Shown piece by piece: positions 41,702 to 50,321 of a stretch of DNA of 64,000 nucleotides. Source of the DNA: Ramlibacter agri (lineage in GTDB: Bacteria; Pseudomonadota; Gammaproteobacteria; Burkholderiales; Burkholderiaceae_C); assembly GCF_012927085.1 (NCBI RefSeq), contig NZ_JABBFX010000005.1:62001-126000 (forward strand), written 5' to 3'. Numbering within the stretch: the first letter of the stretch is position 1; each line of letters begins with the position of its first letter. The position numbers and the translations under genes are program-made. The notes below the pieces were generated by a model that was not told the DNA's origin, ran no database searches, and saw nothing but the letters and a program-made list of their open reading frames with translations.

Positions 41702-43342
41702 CTAGGGAAACTGGAAGCGTGAATCTTCCACGATCCATTCGGCGGCCTTCTCCGCCATCATCAGGGTCGGAGAATTGGTGTTTCCGCTGGTGATCGTGGG
41801 CATCGCGCCGGCGTCCACCACCCGCAATCCGGCGATTCCGCGCACCCGCATGCGGGCATCGAGCACCGCCATCGGGTCGCTGTCGGCCCCCATCTTCGTC
41901 GTGCCGACCGGGTGGAAGATGGTGGTGGCGATGTCGCCCGCGAGGCGCGCCAGGTCCTCGTCGGTCTGGTACTGCGGGCCCGGCTTCCACTCCTGCGGCT
42001 TGAAGCGCGCCAGTGCCGGCTGGGAGGCGATGCGGCGCGTGACGCGCAGCGAATCGGCCGCGACCTTGCGGTCTTCCTCGGTGGACAGGTAGTTGGGCGC
42101 GATCGCCGGGGCGTCCTCGAAGCGCTTGCTGCGGATGCGCACCCAGCCGCGGCTGCTGGGGTTCAGGTTGCAGACGCTGGCCGTGAAGGCGTTGAAGGCG
42201 TGCAGCGGCTCGCCGAAGGCGTCCAGGCTCAGCGGCTGCACGTGGTATTCGAGGTTGGGCCAGGCCTGCTCCGGCGAACTGCGCGTGAAGGCGCCCAGCT
42301 GCGAGGGTGACATGCTCATCGGGCCGCTGCGCTTCAGCGCGTACTCCATGCCGATCTTCAGCTTGCCCCACCAGCTGCTGGCCAGCGTGTTGAGCGTGGC
42401 GACGCCATCGACCTTGAACACGGCGCGGATCTGCAGGTGATCCTGCAGGTTCTCGCCGACCCCGGGCAGGTCGTGCACGACGGCTATGCCGTGCTCGCGC
42501 AGCAAGGCCGCCGGGCCGATGCCCGAAAGCTGCAACAGCTGCGGCGAGCCGATGCTGCCCGCGCACAGCAGCACTTCGTGCGCGGCCTGCACGGTGATCA
42601 TTTCCTTGCCGTTCCAGACCTCGGCGCCGGTGCAGCGCTGGTTGCCGTCCCCCTGCGTTTCGATCACGAGCTTCGCGACCTGCGCGCCGGTCCACAGCTC
42701 GAAGTTGGGGCGGCCGTAGCAGGTGGGGCGCAGGAAGGCCTTGGCGGTGTTCCAGCGCCAGCCGTTCTTCTGGTTCACCTGGAAGTAGCCGACGCCTTCG
42801 TTGTTGCCGCGGTTGAAGTCCTCGCTGTGCGGGATGCCGCTTTCGCGCGCCGCTTCGGCAAACGCGTCCAGCACGTCCCAGCGCAGGCGCTGCTTCTCCA
42901 CGCGCCATTCGCCGCCGGCGCCGTGCAGCGCGTCGGCGCCCTTGTAGAAGTCCTCGTGCTTCTTGAAGTAGGGCAGGCAGTTGTCCCAGGTCCAGCCGTC
43001 GTCGCCGGTGGCGCGCGCCCAGCCGTCGTAGTCGCGCGTCTGCCCGCGCATGTAGATCATGCCGTTGATGCTGGAGCAGCCGCCCAGCGTCTTGCCGCGC
43101 GGGTAACGCAGCGTGCGGCCGTTCAGGCCGGCATCGGGCTCGGTGTTGTACAGCCAGTCGGTGCGCGCATTGCCGATGCAGTACAGGTAGCCGACCGGAA
43201 TGTGGATCCAGTGGTAATCGTCACGCGGGCCGGCTTCGATCAGCAGCACGCGCTTGGAGCGGTCCGCGGAAAGACGATTGGCCAGCAGGCAACCCGCCGT
43301 GCCCGCGCCGATGATCACGTAGTCGAACGTTGTCTCGCTCAT
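41702..43342 (-). CDS. GMC-family FAD oxidoreductase (choline-dehydrogenase-like)
   Basis: 546 residues. The FAD-binding dinucleotide motif is VIIGAGTAGCLLANRL near the N-terminus. GMC signatures are TLGGCSSINGMIYMRGQ and AGSIGSPQLLQLSGIGP. The C-terminal catalytic region has IFHPVGTTKMG (His) and GNTNSPTLMMAEKAA (Asn/His position replaced by Asn-Ser). It oxidises an alcohol to an aldehyde; the next gene upstream is an aldehyde dehydrogenase, so the two may process one alcohol in sequence. The specific substrate is unknown. Confidence 0.9.
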   Translation of the reverse strand: MSETTFDYVIIGAGTAGCLLANRLSADRSKRVLLIEAGPRDDYHWIHIPVGYLYCIGNARTDWLYNTEPDAGLNGRTLRYPRGKTLGGCSSINGMIYMRGQTRDYDGWARATGDDGWTWDNCLPYFKKHEDFYKGADALHGAGGEWRVEKQRLRWDVLDAFAEAARESGIPHSEDFNRGNNEGVGYFQVNQKNGWRWNTAKAFLRPTCYGRPNFELWTGAQVAKLVIETQGDGNQRCTGAEVWNGKEMITVQAAHEVLLCAGSIGSPQLLQLSGIGPAALLREHGIAVVHDLPGVGENLQDHLQIRAVFKVDGVATLNTLASSWWGKLKIGMEYALKRSGPMSMSPSQLGAFTRSSPEQAWPNLEYHVQPLSLDAFGEPLHAFNAFTASVCNLNPSSRGWVRIRSKRFEDAPAIAPNYLSTEEDRKVAADSLRVTRRIASQPALARFKPQEWKPGPQYQTDEDLARLAGDIATTIFHPVGTTKMGADSDPMAVLDARMRVRGIAGLRVVDAGAMPTITSGNTNSPTLMMAEKAAEWIVEDSRFQFP

Positions 43343-43349
43343 TGAACCT

Positions 43350-43460
43350 CCGGACTTCCGGACGCAAAAGACGCAAAAGCGCGCAAAAACCGCAAAAGAA
43401 CATCCTGGATTTTTTTGCGTCCTTTGCGCTCCTTCGCGTCTTTTGCGTCCGGAAGTCCGG
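43350..43460. repeat. Long inverted repeat built of CGCAAAA-type units
   Basis: Two perfect 25-bp arms: 43350-43374 (starting CCGGACTTCCGG, then ACGCAAAAGACGC) and 43436-43460, its exact reverse complement. Each arm begins with a 12-nt near-palindrome. The inside continues imperfectly with CGCAAAA units on the left and TTTTGCG units on the right. It fills the gap between mmsA and the GMC gene. It could be a dispersed intergenic repeat, a hairpin that processes or stops mRNA, or both. Confidence 0.85.
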
Positions 43461-43463
43461 CTG

Positions 43464-45002
43464 TTATTTCGCCGTAGGCATCGCGAACTCCGCGCCCTTG
43501 GAGATGCTCTCCGGCCAGCGCTGCATGATCGACTTCTGCTTGGTGTAGAAGCGCACGCCTTCCTCGCCGTAGGCGTGCATGTCGCCGAACAGGCTCTTCT
43601 TCCAGCCGCCGAAGCCGTGCCAGGCCATGGGCACCGGGATCGGCACGTTCACGCCCACCATGCCGACCTGCACGCGGCGCGAGAACTCGCGCGCCGTGTT
43701 GCCGTCGCGGGTGAACAGCGACACGCCATTGCCATATTCGTGCGCGTTGATCAGGTCCACCGCTTCCTTCAGGTCCTTGGCACGCACGCAGCCCAGCACC
43801 GGCCCGAAGATCTCCTCCTGGTAGATCTTCATGTCCGGCGTGACGCCATCGAACAGCGTGCCGCCGATCCAGAAGCCGTTGTCGCAGCCGGCGCCGGCCT
43901 TGGCGCCCTGGAACTTGCGGCCGTCCACCAGCAGCTTCGCGCCTTCCTTCTCGCCCTGGCCGATGTAGCCGGTGATGCGCTCCTGCGCCACCTTGCTGAC
44001 GATGGGGCCCATCTCGGCGTCCAGTTCCTCGCCGTTCTTCACCTTCAGCGTGAGCGTGCGCTCCTTCAGCTTGTCCATGATCTGGTCGGCCGCGTTGCCC
44101 ACCAGGATGCCGACCGAAATCGCCATGCAGCGCTCGCCGGCGGAGCCGAAGGCCGAACCGATCAGCGCGTCGACGGCCTGGTCCATGTCCGCATCGGGCA
44201 TCACCACCATGTGGTTCTTGGCGCCGCCCAGCGCCTGCACGCGCTTGCCGTGGCGCGCGCCGGTTTCGTAGATCTTCTGCGCGATGGCAGTGGAGCCGAC
44301 GAAGGAGATGGCCGACACGCCCGGGTGTTCCAGCAGCGCGTCTACCGCGTCCTTGTCACCCTGCACCACGCTGAACACGCCATCGGGCAGGCCGGCTTCC
44401 TTCAGCAGTTCGGCCATGCGGATCGCGGCGCTGGGGTCCAGCGGGCTGGGCTTGAGGATGAAGCAATTGCCGGCGGCGATGGCCACCGGGTACATCCACA
44501 TCGGCACCATCACCGGGAAGTTGAACGGCGTGACGCCTGCCACCACGCCCAGCGGCTGGCGCAGCGTCCAGTTGTCGATGCCGGTGGAGACCTGGTCGGT
44601 GTAGTCGCCCTTCAGCAGCTGCGGAATGCCACACGAGAATTCGACGATGTCGATGCCGCGCGTCACTTCGCCCTGGGCGTCGGTGAACACCTTGCCGTGC
44701 TCGGCGGTGATCATGTGGGCCAGTTCGTCACGGTGCTTGTTCAGGAGCTCGAGGAACTTGAACATCACCCGGGCGCGGCGGATCGGCGGCGTGTCGGCCC
44801 AGGCCGGGAAGGCCGCCTGGGCGGCCCGCACGGCGGCATCGACCTCACCGGCGTTGGCCAGGGCCACCTGGCCGCTCACCTGGCCGGTGGCGGGGTTGAA
44901 GACATCGGCGCGGCGGCCGCTCTGGCCGGGGGCGACGCGGCCACCGATCCAGTGCCCGATGGAGGCAATGGCGGCGGGACGGGTCTTGTCGGGGGCGTTC
45001 AT
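43464..45002 (-). CDS. mmsA: Methylmalonate-semialdehyde dehydrogenase (CoA-acylating)
   Basis: 512 residues. NAD- and CoA-dependent conversion of methylmalonate semialdehyde to propionyl-CoA in valine catabolism, or of malonate semialdehyde to acetyl-CoA. Catalytic Cys292 is in GSAGERCMA. Other family blocks are [40 protein letters not shown]-free [10 protein letters not shown], and the MmsA-specific [20 protein letters not shown] ending. It is divergent from the MCE operon and upstream of the GMC oxidoreductase. Valine breakdown also yields isobutyryl-CoA, linking to icmF at the window start only by metabolism. Confidence 0.94.
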   Translation of the reverse strand: MNAPDKTRPAAIASIGHWIGGRVAPGQSGRRADVFNPATGQVSGQVALANAGEVDAAVRAAQAAFPAWADTPPIRRARVMFKFLELLNKHRDELAHMITAEHGKVFTDAQGEVTRGIDIVEFSCGIPQLLKGDYTDQVSTGIDNWTLRQPLGVVAGVTPFNFPVMVPMWMYPVAIAAGNCFILKPSPLDPSAAIRMAELLKEAGLPDGVFSVVQGDKDAVDALLEHPGVSAISFVGSTAIAQKIYETGARHGKRVQALGGAKNHMVVMPDADMDQAVDALIGSAFGSAGERCMAISVGILVGNAADQIMDKLKERTLTLKVKNGEELDAEMGPIVSKVAQERITGYIGQGEKEGAKLLVDGRKFQGAKAGAGCDNGFWIGGTLFDGVTPDMKIYQEEIFGPVLGCVRAKDLKEAVDLINAHEYGNGVSLFTRDGNTAREFSRRVQVGMVGVNVPIPVPMAWHGFGGWKKSLFGDMHAYGEEGVRFYTKQKSIMQRWPESISKGAEFAMPTAK

Positions 45003-45135
45003 GGGGCGATCCTCGATTGGGGTGCGGGCAGTCTAACGCCGCGTTCGCAGGCCTTCCACGGGACCTCCCCGCAGTCCCGGCCTCCTCGCAAAGGGCGAAC
45101 ACTTCCCGCCCCCGAAACTCGACTCTGCCGTTAGG

Positions 45136-46275
45136 ATGGACGGCCCGCCCATGAGCACCACCAACGACGCCACGCCCCGCTTCGAATCGGAGCCCGCCTC
45201 CGAGGCCGCCGTGCGCCTGCTCGGCGAATGGACGGCTTCGCAGTTCGCCCGCCCGGGCTTGCTGCGCGAGCTGAAGCGCCGCCTGCCGGAGGCCGAGCCG
45301 GGCCGCGGCTGGGACCTGCGCGGGGCCAAGCAGATCGACCACGTGGGCGCGCAGTTCCTGTGGGACCACTGGGGCCGGCGCTGGCCGCCGCAGCTGGAGA
45401 CCAGCGACACCCAGCGCTCGCTGCTGGAGCGGGTGGCGAAGCTGACCACCGAGCCGCGCAGGAAGCGCAAGGCGAGTTGGTGGACGCTGTACCTGGAGTT
45501 CGGCGCCTCGCTGCTGCGCGCGATGGGCCATGTGCGCGATTTCATCCGCCTGCTCGGTCGGCTCACGCTCAACCTGGGCCGGCTGGCGAAGGCGCCGCAT
45601 CAGGGGCCCTGGCGCGATTTCTCCGGCCACCTGTATCGCATCGGCGCCACCGCCTTGCCGATCACCGCGCTGGTCGGCTCGTTGATCGGCGTGGTGCTGG
45701 CCTACCTCACCGCGCAGCAGCTCAAGCAGTTCGGCGCCGATGCCTACATCGTCAACATCCTGGGCATCGCGCTGATCCGCGAGTTGGGGCCGCTGCTCGG
45801 GGCCATCCTGATCGCCGGGCGTTCGGGCAGCGCCATCACCGCGCAGATCGGCGTGATGCGGGTGACCGACGAACTCGATGCCATGAGCGTGATGGGCATC
45901 TCGCACAGCTACCGCCTGGTGCTGCCGCGCGCGATGGCGCTCGCCATCGCCATGCCCCTCATCAGCGGCTGGACCACGCTGGCCGGCCTGCTGGGCGGCA
46001 TGCTGGCCGCGGACCTGTCGCTGGGCATCACCCCCAGCTACTTCATCAACGCATTGCCCGACGCGGTGATGGTGTCCAACCTCGTACTGGCGCAGGTGAA
46101 GTCCGTGGTGTTCGGCATCCTCATTGCGCTGATCGGCTGCCACTTCGGCCTGCGGGTGCTGCCCAACACGCAGAGCCTGGGCGAGGGCACGACGTCCTCG
46201 GTGGTGACGGCGATCACGGTGGTGATCCTGGTCGACGCGCTGTTCGCCATCCTGTTCAAGAACGTGGGGATCTGA
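45136..46275 (+). CDS. MlaE-type permease with fused N-terminal STAS-like domain
   Basis: 379 residues; an ATG at 45151 is an alternative start. Residues about 15-100 look like a STAS/MlaB domain (VRLLGEWTASQFARPGLL, WDLRGAKQIDHVGAQFLWDH). Residues 140-379 are an MlaE permease with five to six membrane helices and the conserved GPLLGAILIAGRSGSAITAQ cytoplasmic coupling segment. In other bacteria MlaB is a separate subunit. It starts an operon of permease, ATPase, MCE protein, lipoprotein and cNMP-binding protein, coupled to the ATPase by ATGA. Confidence 0.92.
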   Translation: MDGPPMSTTNDATPRFESEPASEAAVRLLGEWTASQFARPGLLRELKRRLPEAEPGRGWDLRGAKQIDHVGAQFLWDHWGRRWPPQLETSDTQRSLLERVAKLTTEPRRKRKASWWTLYLEFGASLLRAMGHVRDFIRLLGRLTLNLGRLAKAPHQGPWRDFSGHLYRIGATALPITALVGSLIGVVLAYLTAQQLKQFGADAYIVNILGIALIRELGPLLGAILIAGRSGSAITAQIGVMRVTDELDAMSVMGISHSYRLVLPRAMALAIAMPLISGWTTLAGLLGGMLAADLSLGITPSYFINALPDAVMVSNLVLAQVKSVVFGILIALIGCHFGLRVLPNTQSLGEGTTSSVVTAITVVILVDALFAILFKNVGI

Positions 46276-47111
46276 TGGAAGACCTGAAGGACCGCCGCGT
46301 CGCCAGCGCCCTCGAGCCGGACGAAGACGTGCCGATGGTGGACATCCGCAACCTGTGGACGATCTTCCGCCACCCGGACCGCCGCGTCGTGATCCACAAG
46401 GACCTGAACCTGCAGGTGAAGCGCGGCGAAGTGATGTCCATCGTCGGCGGCTCCGGCACCGGCAAGACGGTGTTGCTGCGCCAGATGCTGGGCCTGGAGC
46501 GGCCGGCGCGCGGCGAGATCCTCATTGGCGGGCGGCCGCTGCAGAAGCTGGACCGGCGCGGCGCCAGCAGCCGCGTGGGCATGCTGTTCCAGCACGGCGC
46601 GCTGTTCTCCGCCTTCACGGTGCTGGAGAACGTCGCCTTCCCGCTGCGCGAACTGAAGACGCTGCCGCCGCGCCTGATCGAGGAAGCGGCGCTGGTGAAG
46701 CTGCAGATGGTGGGCCTGAAGCCGGCCGACGCCGACAAGATGCCGTCCGAGCTGTCCGGCGGCATGATCAAGCGGGCCGCGCTGGCGCGCGCGCTGATCA
46801 TGGACCCGCCGCTGCTGCTGCTGGACGAACCCACCGCGGGCCTGGACCCGGACAGCTCCGATGCCTTCGTCAACCTGCTGCGCTCGCTGCATCGCGAGCT
46901 GGCGCTGACGGTCATCATGGTGACCCACGACCTGGACACCTTGTTCGAGCTGTCCACGCGCATCGCGGTGCTGGCCGAGCAGAAGGTGATCGTGACCGCG
47001 CGGCCGCGCGACGTCATCGCCTTCCGGCATCCCTTCGTGGAGGAGTTCTTCCTGGGCGAACGCGGGCAGCGGGCGATGGAACTGCTGCGCGAATACCCGT
47101 TCGCGATCTAG
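46275..47111 (+). CDS. MlaF-type ABC transporter ATPase
   Basis: 278 residues. Walker A GGSGTGKT at about 58-65, Q-loop in MLFQHGALFSAFTVLEN, signature LSGGMIKRAALARAL, Walker B LLLLDEPTAGLDP, H-loop VMVTHDLDT. It overlaps the permease stop (TGATG). The MlaF-type family powers phospholipid movement between membranes. The N-terminal 20 acidic residues are an extension before the core. Confidence 0.94.
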   Translation: MEDLKDRRVASALEPDEDVPMVDIRNLWTIFRHPDRRVVIHKDLNLQVKRGEVMSIVGGSGTGKTVLLRQMLGLERPARGEILIGGRPLQKLDRRGASSRVGMLFQHGALFSAFTVLENVAFPLRELKTLPPRLIEEAALVKLQMVGLKPADADKMPSELSGGMIKRAALARALIMDPPLLLLDEPTAGLDPDSSDAFVNLLRSLHRELALTVIMVTHDLDTLFELSTRIAVLAEQKVIVTARPRDVIAFRHPFVEEFFLGERGQRAMELLREYPFAI

Positions 47112-47131
47112 CGTCGAAAGGAAACGGCAAC

Positions 47132-48088
47132 ATGGAAAACAAAGCGCACGCCCTGGCCGCCGGGATCTTCGTGGCGCTGCTCACCGTGCTCGTGCTCGGC
47201 CTGGCCTCCTGGCTGACGCGCGACACGGGAGTGCGCGACAGCTACGAGATCACCACGCGCGAATCCGTCACTGGCCTGCAGGCGCAGGCGCCGGTGCGCT
47301 TGCGCGGCGTCGACGTCGGCAAGGTGAGCTCGGTGGGCTTCGACCCCAAGGTGCAGGGCAACGTGCTGGTGCGGCTGCAGATCGACCGCGACGCGCCGCT
47401 CACCACCGACACCTTCGCCACCCTCAGCTACCAGGGCGTGACCGGCCTGGCCTTCATCCAGCTGTCGGACAACAACAAGAAGGCGCCGCGGCTGGAACCG
47501 GACGACGACAACCCGCCGCGCATCCCGCTGAAGCCGGGCCTGCTGACGGAGCTGGAGGAGAAGGGCACCCTGATCATGGACAAGGTCAACGAAGTCGCCG
47601 CGCGCGTCAACACGCTGCTGGGTGATGAAAACCAGAAGCGCATCGCCACCGCGCTGGAAAGCGTGGGCCGCACCGCCGACACCACCAACCAGCTGGTGCA
47701 GCACCTGGACCAGACGGTGTCCAAGCGCGTCGACCCCGCGCTGGCCGATGCCGGTACCGCGCTGCGCAGCGTGCAGCACACTGCGGCCAACCTCGACAAG
47801 ACGGTCGACGAGTTCGGCACCGTGGCCCGCCGCATCAACGCCCCGGACGGTCCGCTGGACCGCATGGGCGAGGGCGTCGATTCCCTGTCCGCGGCGGCCG
47901 ACCAGTTCGGCCGCGCCACCTTGCCGCGCATCAACCGCGTGGCCGACGAAGCCACCCGCACCGTGAAGTCCCTGAACCGCGCCGTGAGCGAACTCACCGA
48001 AAACCCGCAAGCCCTCGTGTACGGCCAGGGCCGGCCCGTGCCGGGGCCCGGCGAACCTGGCTTCGCCGCCCCGGGAGCCGCCCGATGA
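47132..48088 (+). CDS. MCE-domain substrate-binding protein (MlaD/PqiB type)
   Basis: 318 residues. N-terminal membrane anchor (LAAGIFVALLTVLVLGLASW), MCE domain at about 38-125 (YEITTRESVTGLQAQAPVRL, VTGLAFIQLSD), then a long helical region predicted to form a coil (ANLDKTVDEFGTVARR). This is the periplasmic lipid-binding part that bridges the membranes. Its stop overlaps the lipoprotein start (ATGA). An AAAGGAAA site lies ahead of its start. Confidence 0.93.
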   Translation: MENKAHALAAGIFVALLTVLVLGLASWLTRDTGVRDSYEITTRESVTGLQAQAPVRLRGVDVGKVSSVGFDPKVQGNVLVRLQIDRDAPLTTDTFATLSYQGVTGLAFIQLSDNNKKAPRLEPDDDNPPRIPLKPGLLTELEEKGTLIMDKVNEVAARVNTLLGDENQKRIATALESVGRTADTTNQLVQHLDQTVSKRVDPALADAGTALRSVQHTAANLDKTVDEFGTVARRINAPDGPLDRMGEGVDSLSAAADQFGRATLPRINRVADEATRTVKSLNRAVSELTENPQALVYGQGRPVPGPGEPGFAAPGAAR

Positions 48089-48720
48089 TCCGCCGCCGCC
48101 CGCTTCTCGTCGCGGCCGCCCTGTCGCCGCTGGTCCTGGCTGGCTGCAGCAGCATCCTGCCGGACAAGCCGGTGCGAGAGACCATGTTCGACCTCGGTCC
48201 CGCGCCGGCCACGGCGCAGGCGAAGCCGCTCGGGGCGCCGCTGGTGCTGCCGGACGTCGAAGTGGCCGGCGCGCTGGAGACCACGGCGCTGCTGTTCCGC
48301 CTGGGTTACGCCGATGCCTTCCAGCTGCGGCCCTACGCTTTCGCGCGCTGGAGCGCGCCGCCGGCGCAGCTGGTGCGGCAACGCCTGCGCGACCACCTGG
48401 GGCAGACGCGGCCGATCCTGGACAACGCGGCGGCCGCCTCGCTGGCGCGCCGCGGTGGCGTCACGCCGCCGGTGCTGCGGATCGAGCTGGAGGAATTCAG
48501 CCAGCTGTTCACGTCTCAAACGGAAAGCGAAGGCGTGGTGCGCCTGCGCGGCACGCTGCTGGAAAGCACGGCTGCCGGCGAGCGGCTGGTGGCGCAGCGC
48601 AGCTTCATCGGGAGGCAGCCGGCCCCCAGCGCCGATGCGCCCGGCGGCGTGCGCGCCATCAGCGCCGCCACTGACGCCGTCGCGCAGGAGATCCTGGCCT
48701 GGCTCGCGCAGCCACGCTGA
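48085..48720 (+). CDS. ABC-transporter auxiliary lipoprotein (PqiC-type)
   Basis: 211 residues. The lipoprotein signal peptide has lipobox LAGC (Cys about 21), then a beta-rich domain as in PqiC/YmbA: YADAFQLRPYAFARWSAPPA, VLRIELEEFSQLFTS and VVRLRGTLLE. Partners of MCE proteins of this type anchor the pathway at the outer membrane. Coupled to the MCE gene by a 4-bp overlap. Confidence 0.88.
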   Translation: MIRRRPLLVAAALSPLVLAGCSSILPDKPVRETMFDLGPAPATAQAKPLGAPLVLPDVEVAGALETTALLFRLGYADAFQLRPYAFARWSAPPAQLVRQRLRDHLGQTRPILDNAAAASLARRGGVTPPVLRIELEEFSQLFTSQTESEGVVRLRGTLLESTAAGERLVAQRSFIGRQPAPSADAPGGVRAISAATDAVAQEILAWLAQPR

Positions 48721-48735
48721 GGACAGGAGGCCGCC

Positions 48736-49296
48736 ATGTCCATCGCCCGCCTCGAGGAACAGATGCGCACCATCGGGCTGGAGGTGCTGGGCTGCTGCGA
48801 GAAGCTGTCGGAGCGGCCCGGGCTGCTGCAGGAAAGCCCGATCCTGCAGGACTTCACGCCGCAGGAGGCCGACGTGCTGGGCGAGGGCATGCTGCACGTG
48901 CATGCGGAGCCGGGGCAGATGCTGATCCGCGAAGGCGACTCCAGCGAGTGGATGATGCTGCTCCTGAACGGCACGGTGGACGTCGGCAAGCGCATGGGCC
49001 ACGAGGCGGCGCCCGAGCAGCGCGGCGACAACACGCGGCTGGCGGTGATCCGCACCGGCGCCGTGCTGGGCGAGATGTCGATGTTCGACGGCGAGCCGCG
49101 CTACGCGAGCTGCTGGGCGCTGAGCCCGGTGGACGCCGCAGTGATGGACCGCGACGCGGTCGCCCGCCTGATCAAGGCGCATCCGGCCGTGGGCGCCAAG
49201 CTGCTGGTGAAGCTGACGCAGCTGCTGGCGCAGCGCCTGCGCAATACCAGCACGCAGCTGGTGAAGGTGATGCGCCAGCGCACCACCGAACAATGA
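48736..49296 (+). CDS. Stand-alone cyclic nucleotide-binding domain protein
   Basis: 186 residues. A CAP-type beta-roll at about 50-160, with VHAEPGQMLIREGDSSEWMM and a phosphate-binding cassette GAVLGEMSMFDGEPRYAS; then a C-terminal helix with no helix-turn-helix. It lies 15 bp after the MCE-operon lipoprotein, with its own AGGAGG site, so it is probably the operon's last gene. It may sense cAMP or c-di-GMP and act by protein contact; inference. The Arg/Tyr cassette differs from the classical Arg-Ser. Confidence 0.85.
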   Translation: MSIARLEEQMRTIGLEVLGCCEKLSERPGLLQESPILQDFTPQEADVLGEGMLHVHAEPGQMLIREGDSSEWMMLLLNGTVDVGKRMGHEAAPEQRGDNTRLAVIRTGAVLGEMSMFDGEPRYASCWALSPVDAAVMDRDAVARLIKAHPAVGAKLLVKLTQLLAQRLRNTSTQLVKVMRQRTTEQ

Positions 49297-50223
49297 CTAG
49301 CGGCGGTGTTGCAAGGCGGCGCGCAATGCGTCGACCCGCGGATTGCGCGGCCCCGCCCGCCACACCAGCGCCACCGGGTTGGGCGGGATCGCTGGCGTCA
49401 CCGCCAGCCGGCTGACGCGCCCCTGCATCAGCGCCAGCTTGAGCGTGCTCGCCGGCACCACGCCCAGGCCCAGCCCCTGCGCGACCAGTTCGATGTTCGT
49501 CACCGGGCTGGTCGATTCGACCTGGGGCTGCGGCAGCGCGGCGCCGGCGCGGCGGAAGCGTTCCTCCAGCAGGCGCCGCATCATGGAGCTGGGCGCCGGC
49601 ATCACCCAGCGCGCTTCGGCCAGCGCCGCCCAGCCCACGCGCCGCTGGCCGGCCAGCGGATGCCCGGGTGGGGCGATGACGTGGAACTCGGCGTCGAACA
49701 GCTTCTCGTAGGCGAGTTCCGGTCCCAGGTCCTGCGGCATCTGCGCCGGATAGCTGGTGACCAGCGCGTCCACCTCGCCGGCCGCCAGCGCCTGCAGCAG
49801 CAGCGGCACGCGCTCTTCCAGCAGCGCGACCTGCAGCGGCGGCTCGCCGGCCGCCAGCCGCGCCAGCACCGCCGGCAGGATGCCGTGGGCGACGAACGGC
49901 GGTGCGCCCACGCGCAAGACCGGCGCCGGCGCGGCGGCCACCACTTCGTGCTGCAGGTGGCCCAGCTGTGCCAGCAGCAGCGCGGCGCCATCCAGCGCGA
50001 TGCGCCCGCGTTCGGTGGGCACGATGCCGCGGGCGGTGCGCTCGAACAGCGGCACGCCGAAGGCGGCTTCGATCTCGCCCAGCGCCTTGCTCAGCGCGGG
50101 CTGGGTGAGGTGCATGGCCTGGGCCGCGGCGCGCAGGCTGCCGCCCTGCTGCAGCGCGAGCAGCAGCTGCAGGTGGCGGAAGCGCAGGCGGGCGGCCAGG
50201 CGCGCAGCGGGTTCGACAGCCAT
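49297..50223 (-). CDS. LysR-family transcriptional regulator
   Basis: 308 residues from the ATG at 50223. HTH about residues 10-70: LRFRHLQLLLALQQGGSLRA, LTQPALSKALGEIEAAFGVP and FERTARGIVPTERG. The effector domain has LRVGAPPFVAHGILPAVLA and NIELVAQGLGLGVVPAS. It is divergent from the Bug receptor/CoA-transferase operon (50322 onward) and likely regulates it. Its stop is directly next to the cNMP-binding gene's stop (0 bp). Confidence 0.92.
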   Translation of the reverse strand: MAVEPAARLAARLRFRHLQLLLALQQGGSLRAAAQAMHLTQPALSKALGEIEAAFGVPLFERTARGIVPTERGRIALDGAALLLAQLGHLQHEVVAAAPAPVLRVGAPPFVAHGILPAVLARLAAGEPPLQVALLEERVPLLLQALAAGEVDALVTSYPAQMPQDLGPELAYEKLFDAEFHVIAPPGHPLAGQRRVGWAALAEARWVMPAPSSMMRRLLEERFRRAGAALPQPQVESTSPVTNIELVAQGLGLGVVPASTLKLALMQGRVSRLAVTPAIPPNPVALVWRAGPRNPRVDALRAALQHRR

Positions 50224-50258
50224 GGAGCGATTACCAGAGGTTTGCAATGGATGAAAAC

Positions 50259-50275
50259 ATATCACTTCCGGATAT
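50259..50275. promoter_or_regulatory. Short dyad between LysR and Bug genes
   Basis: ATATC-N7-GATAT lies in the 98-bp AT-rich divergent gap, about midway between the two starts (50223 and 50322). A LysR operator is plausible; 5-bp arms give only weak support. Confidence 0.3.
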
Positions 50276-50321
50276 CGCCTGCATTGCCTATCCTTGGTCC
50301 GACTTCCCGAGGAGACAAGCC

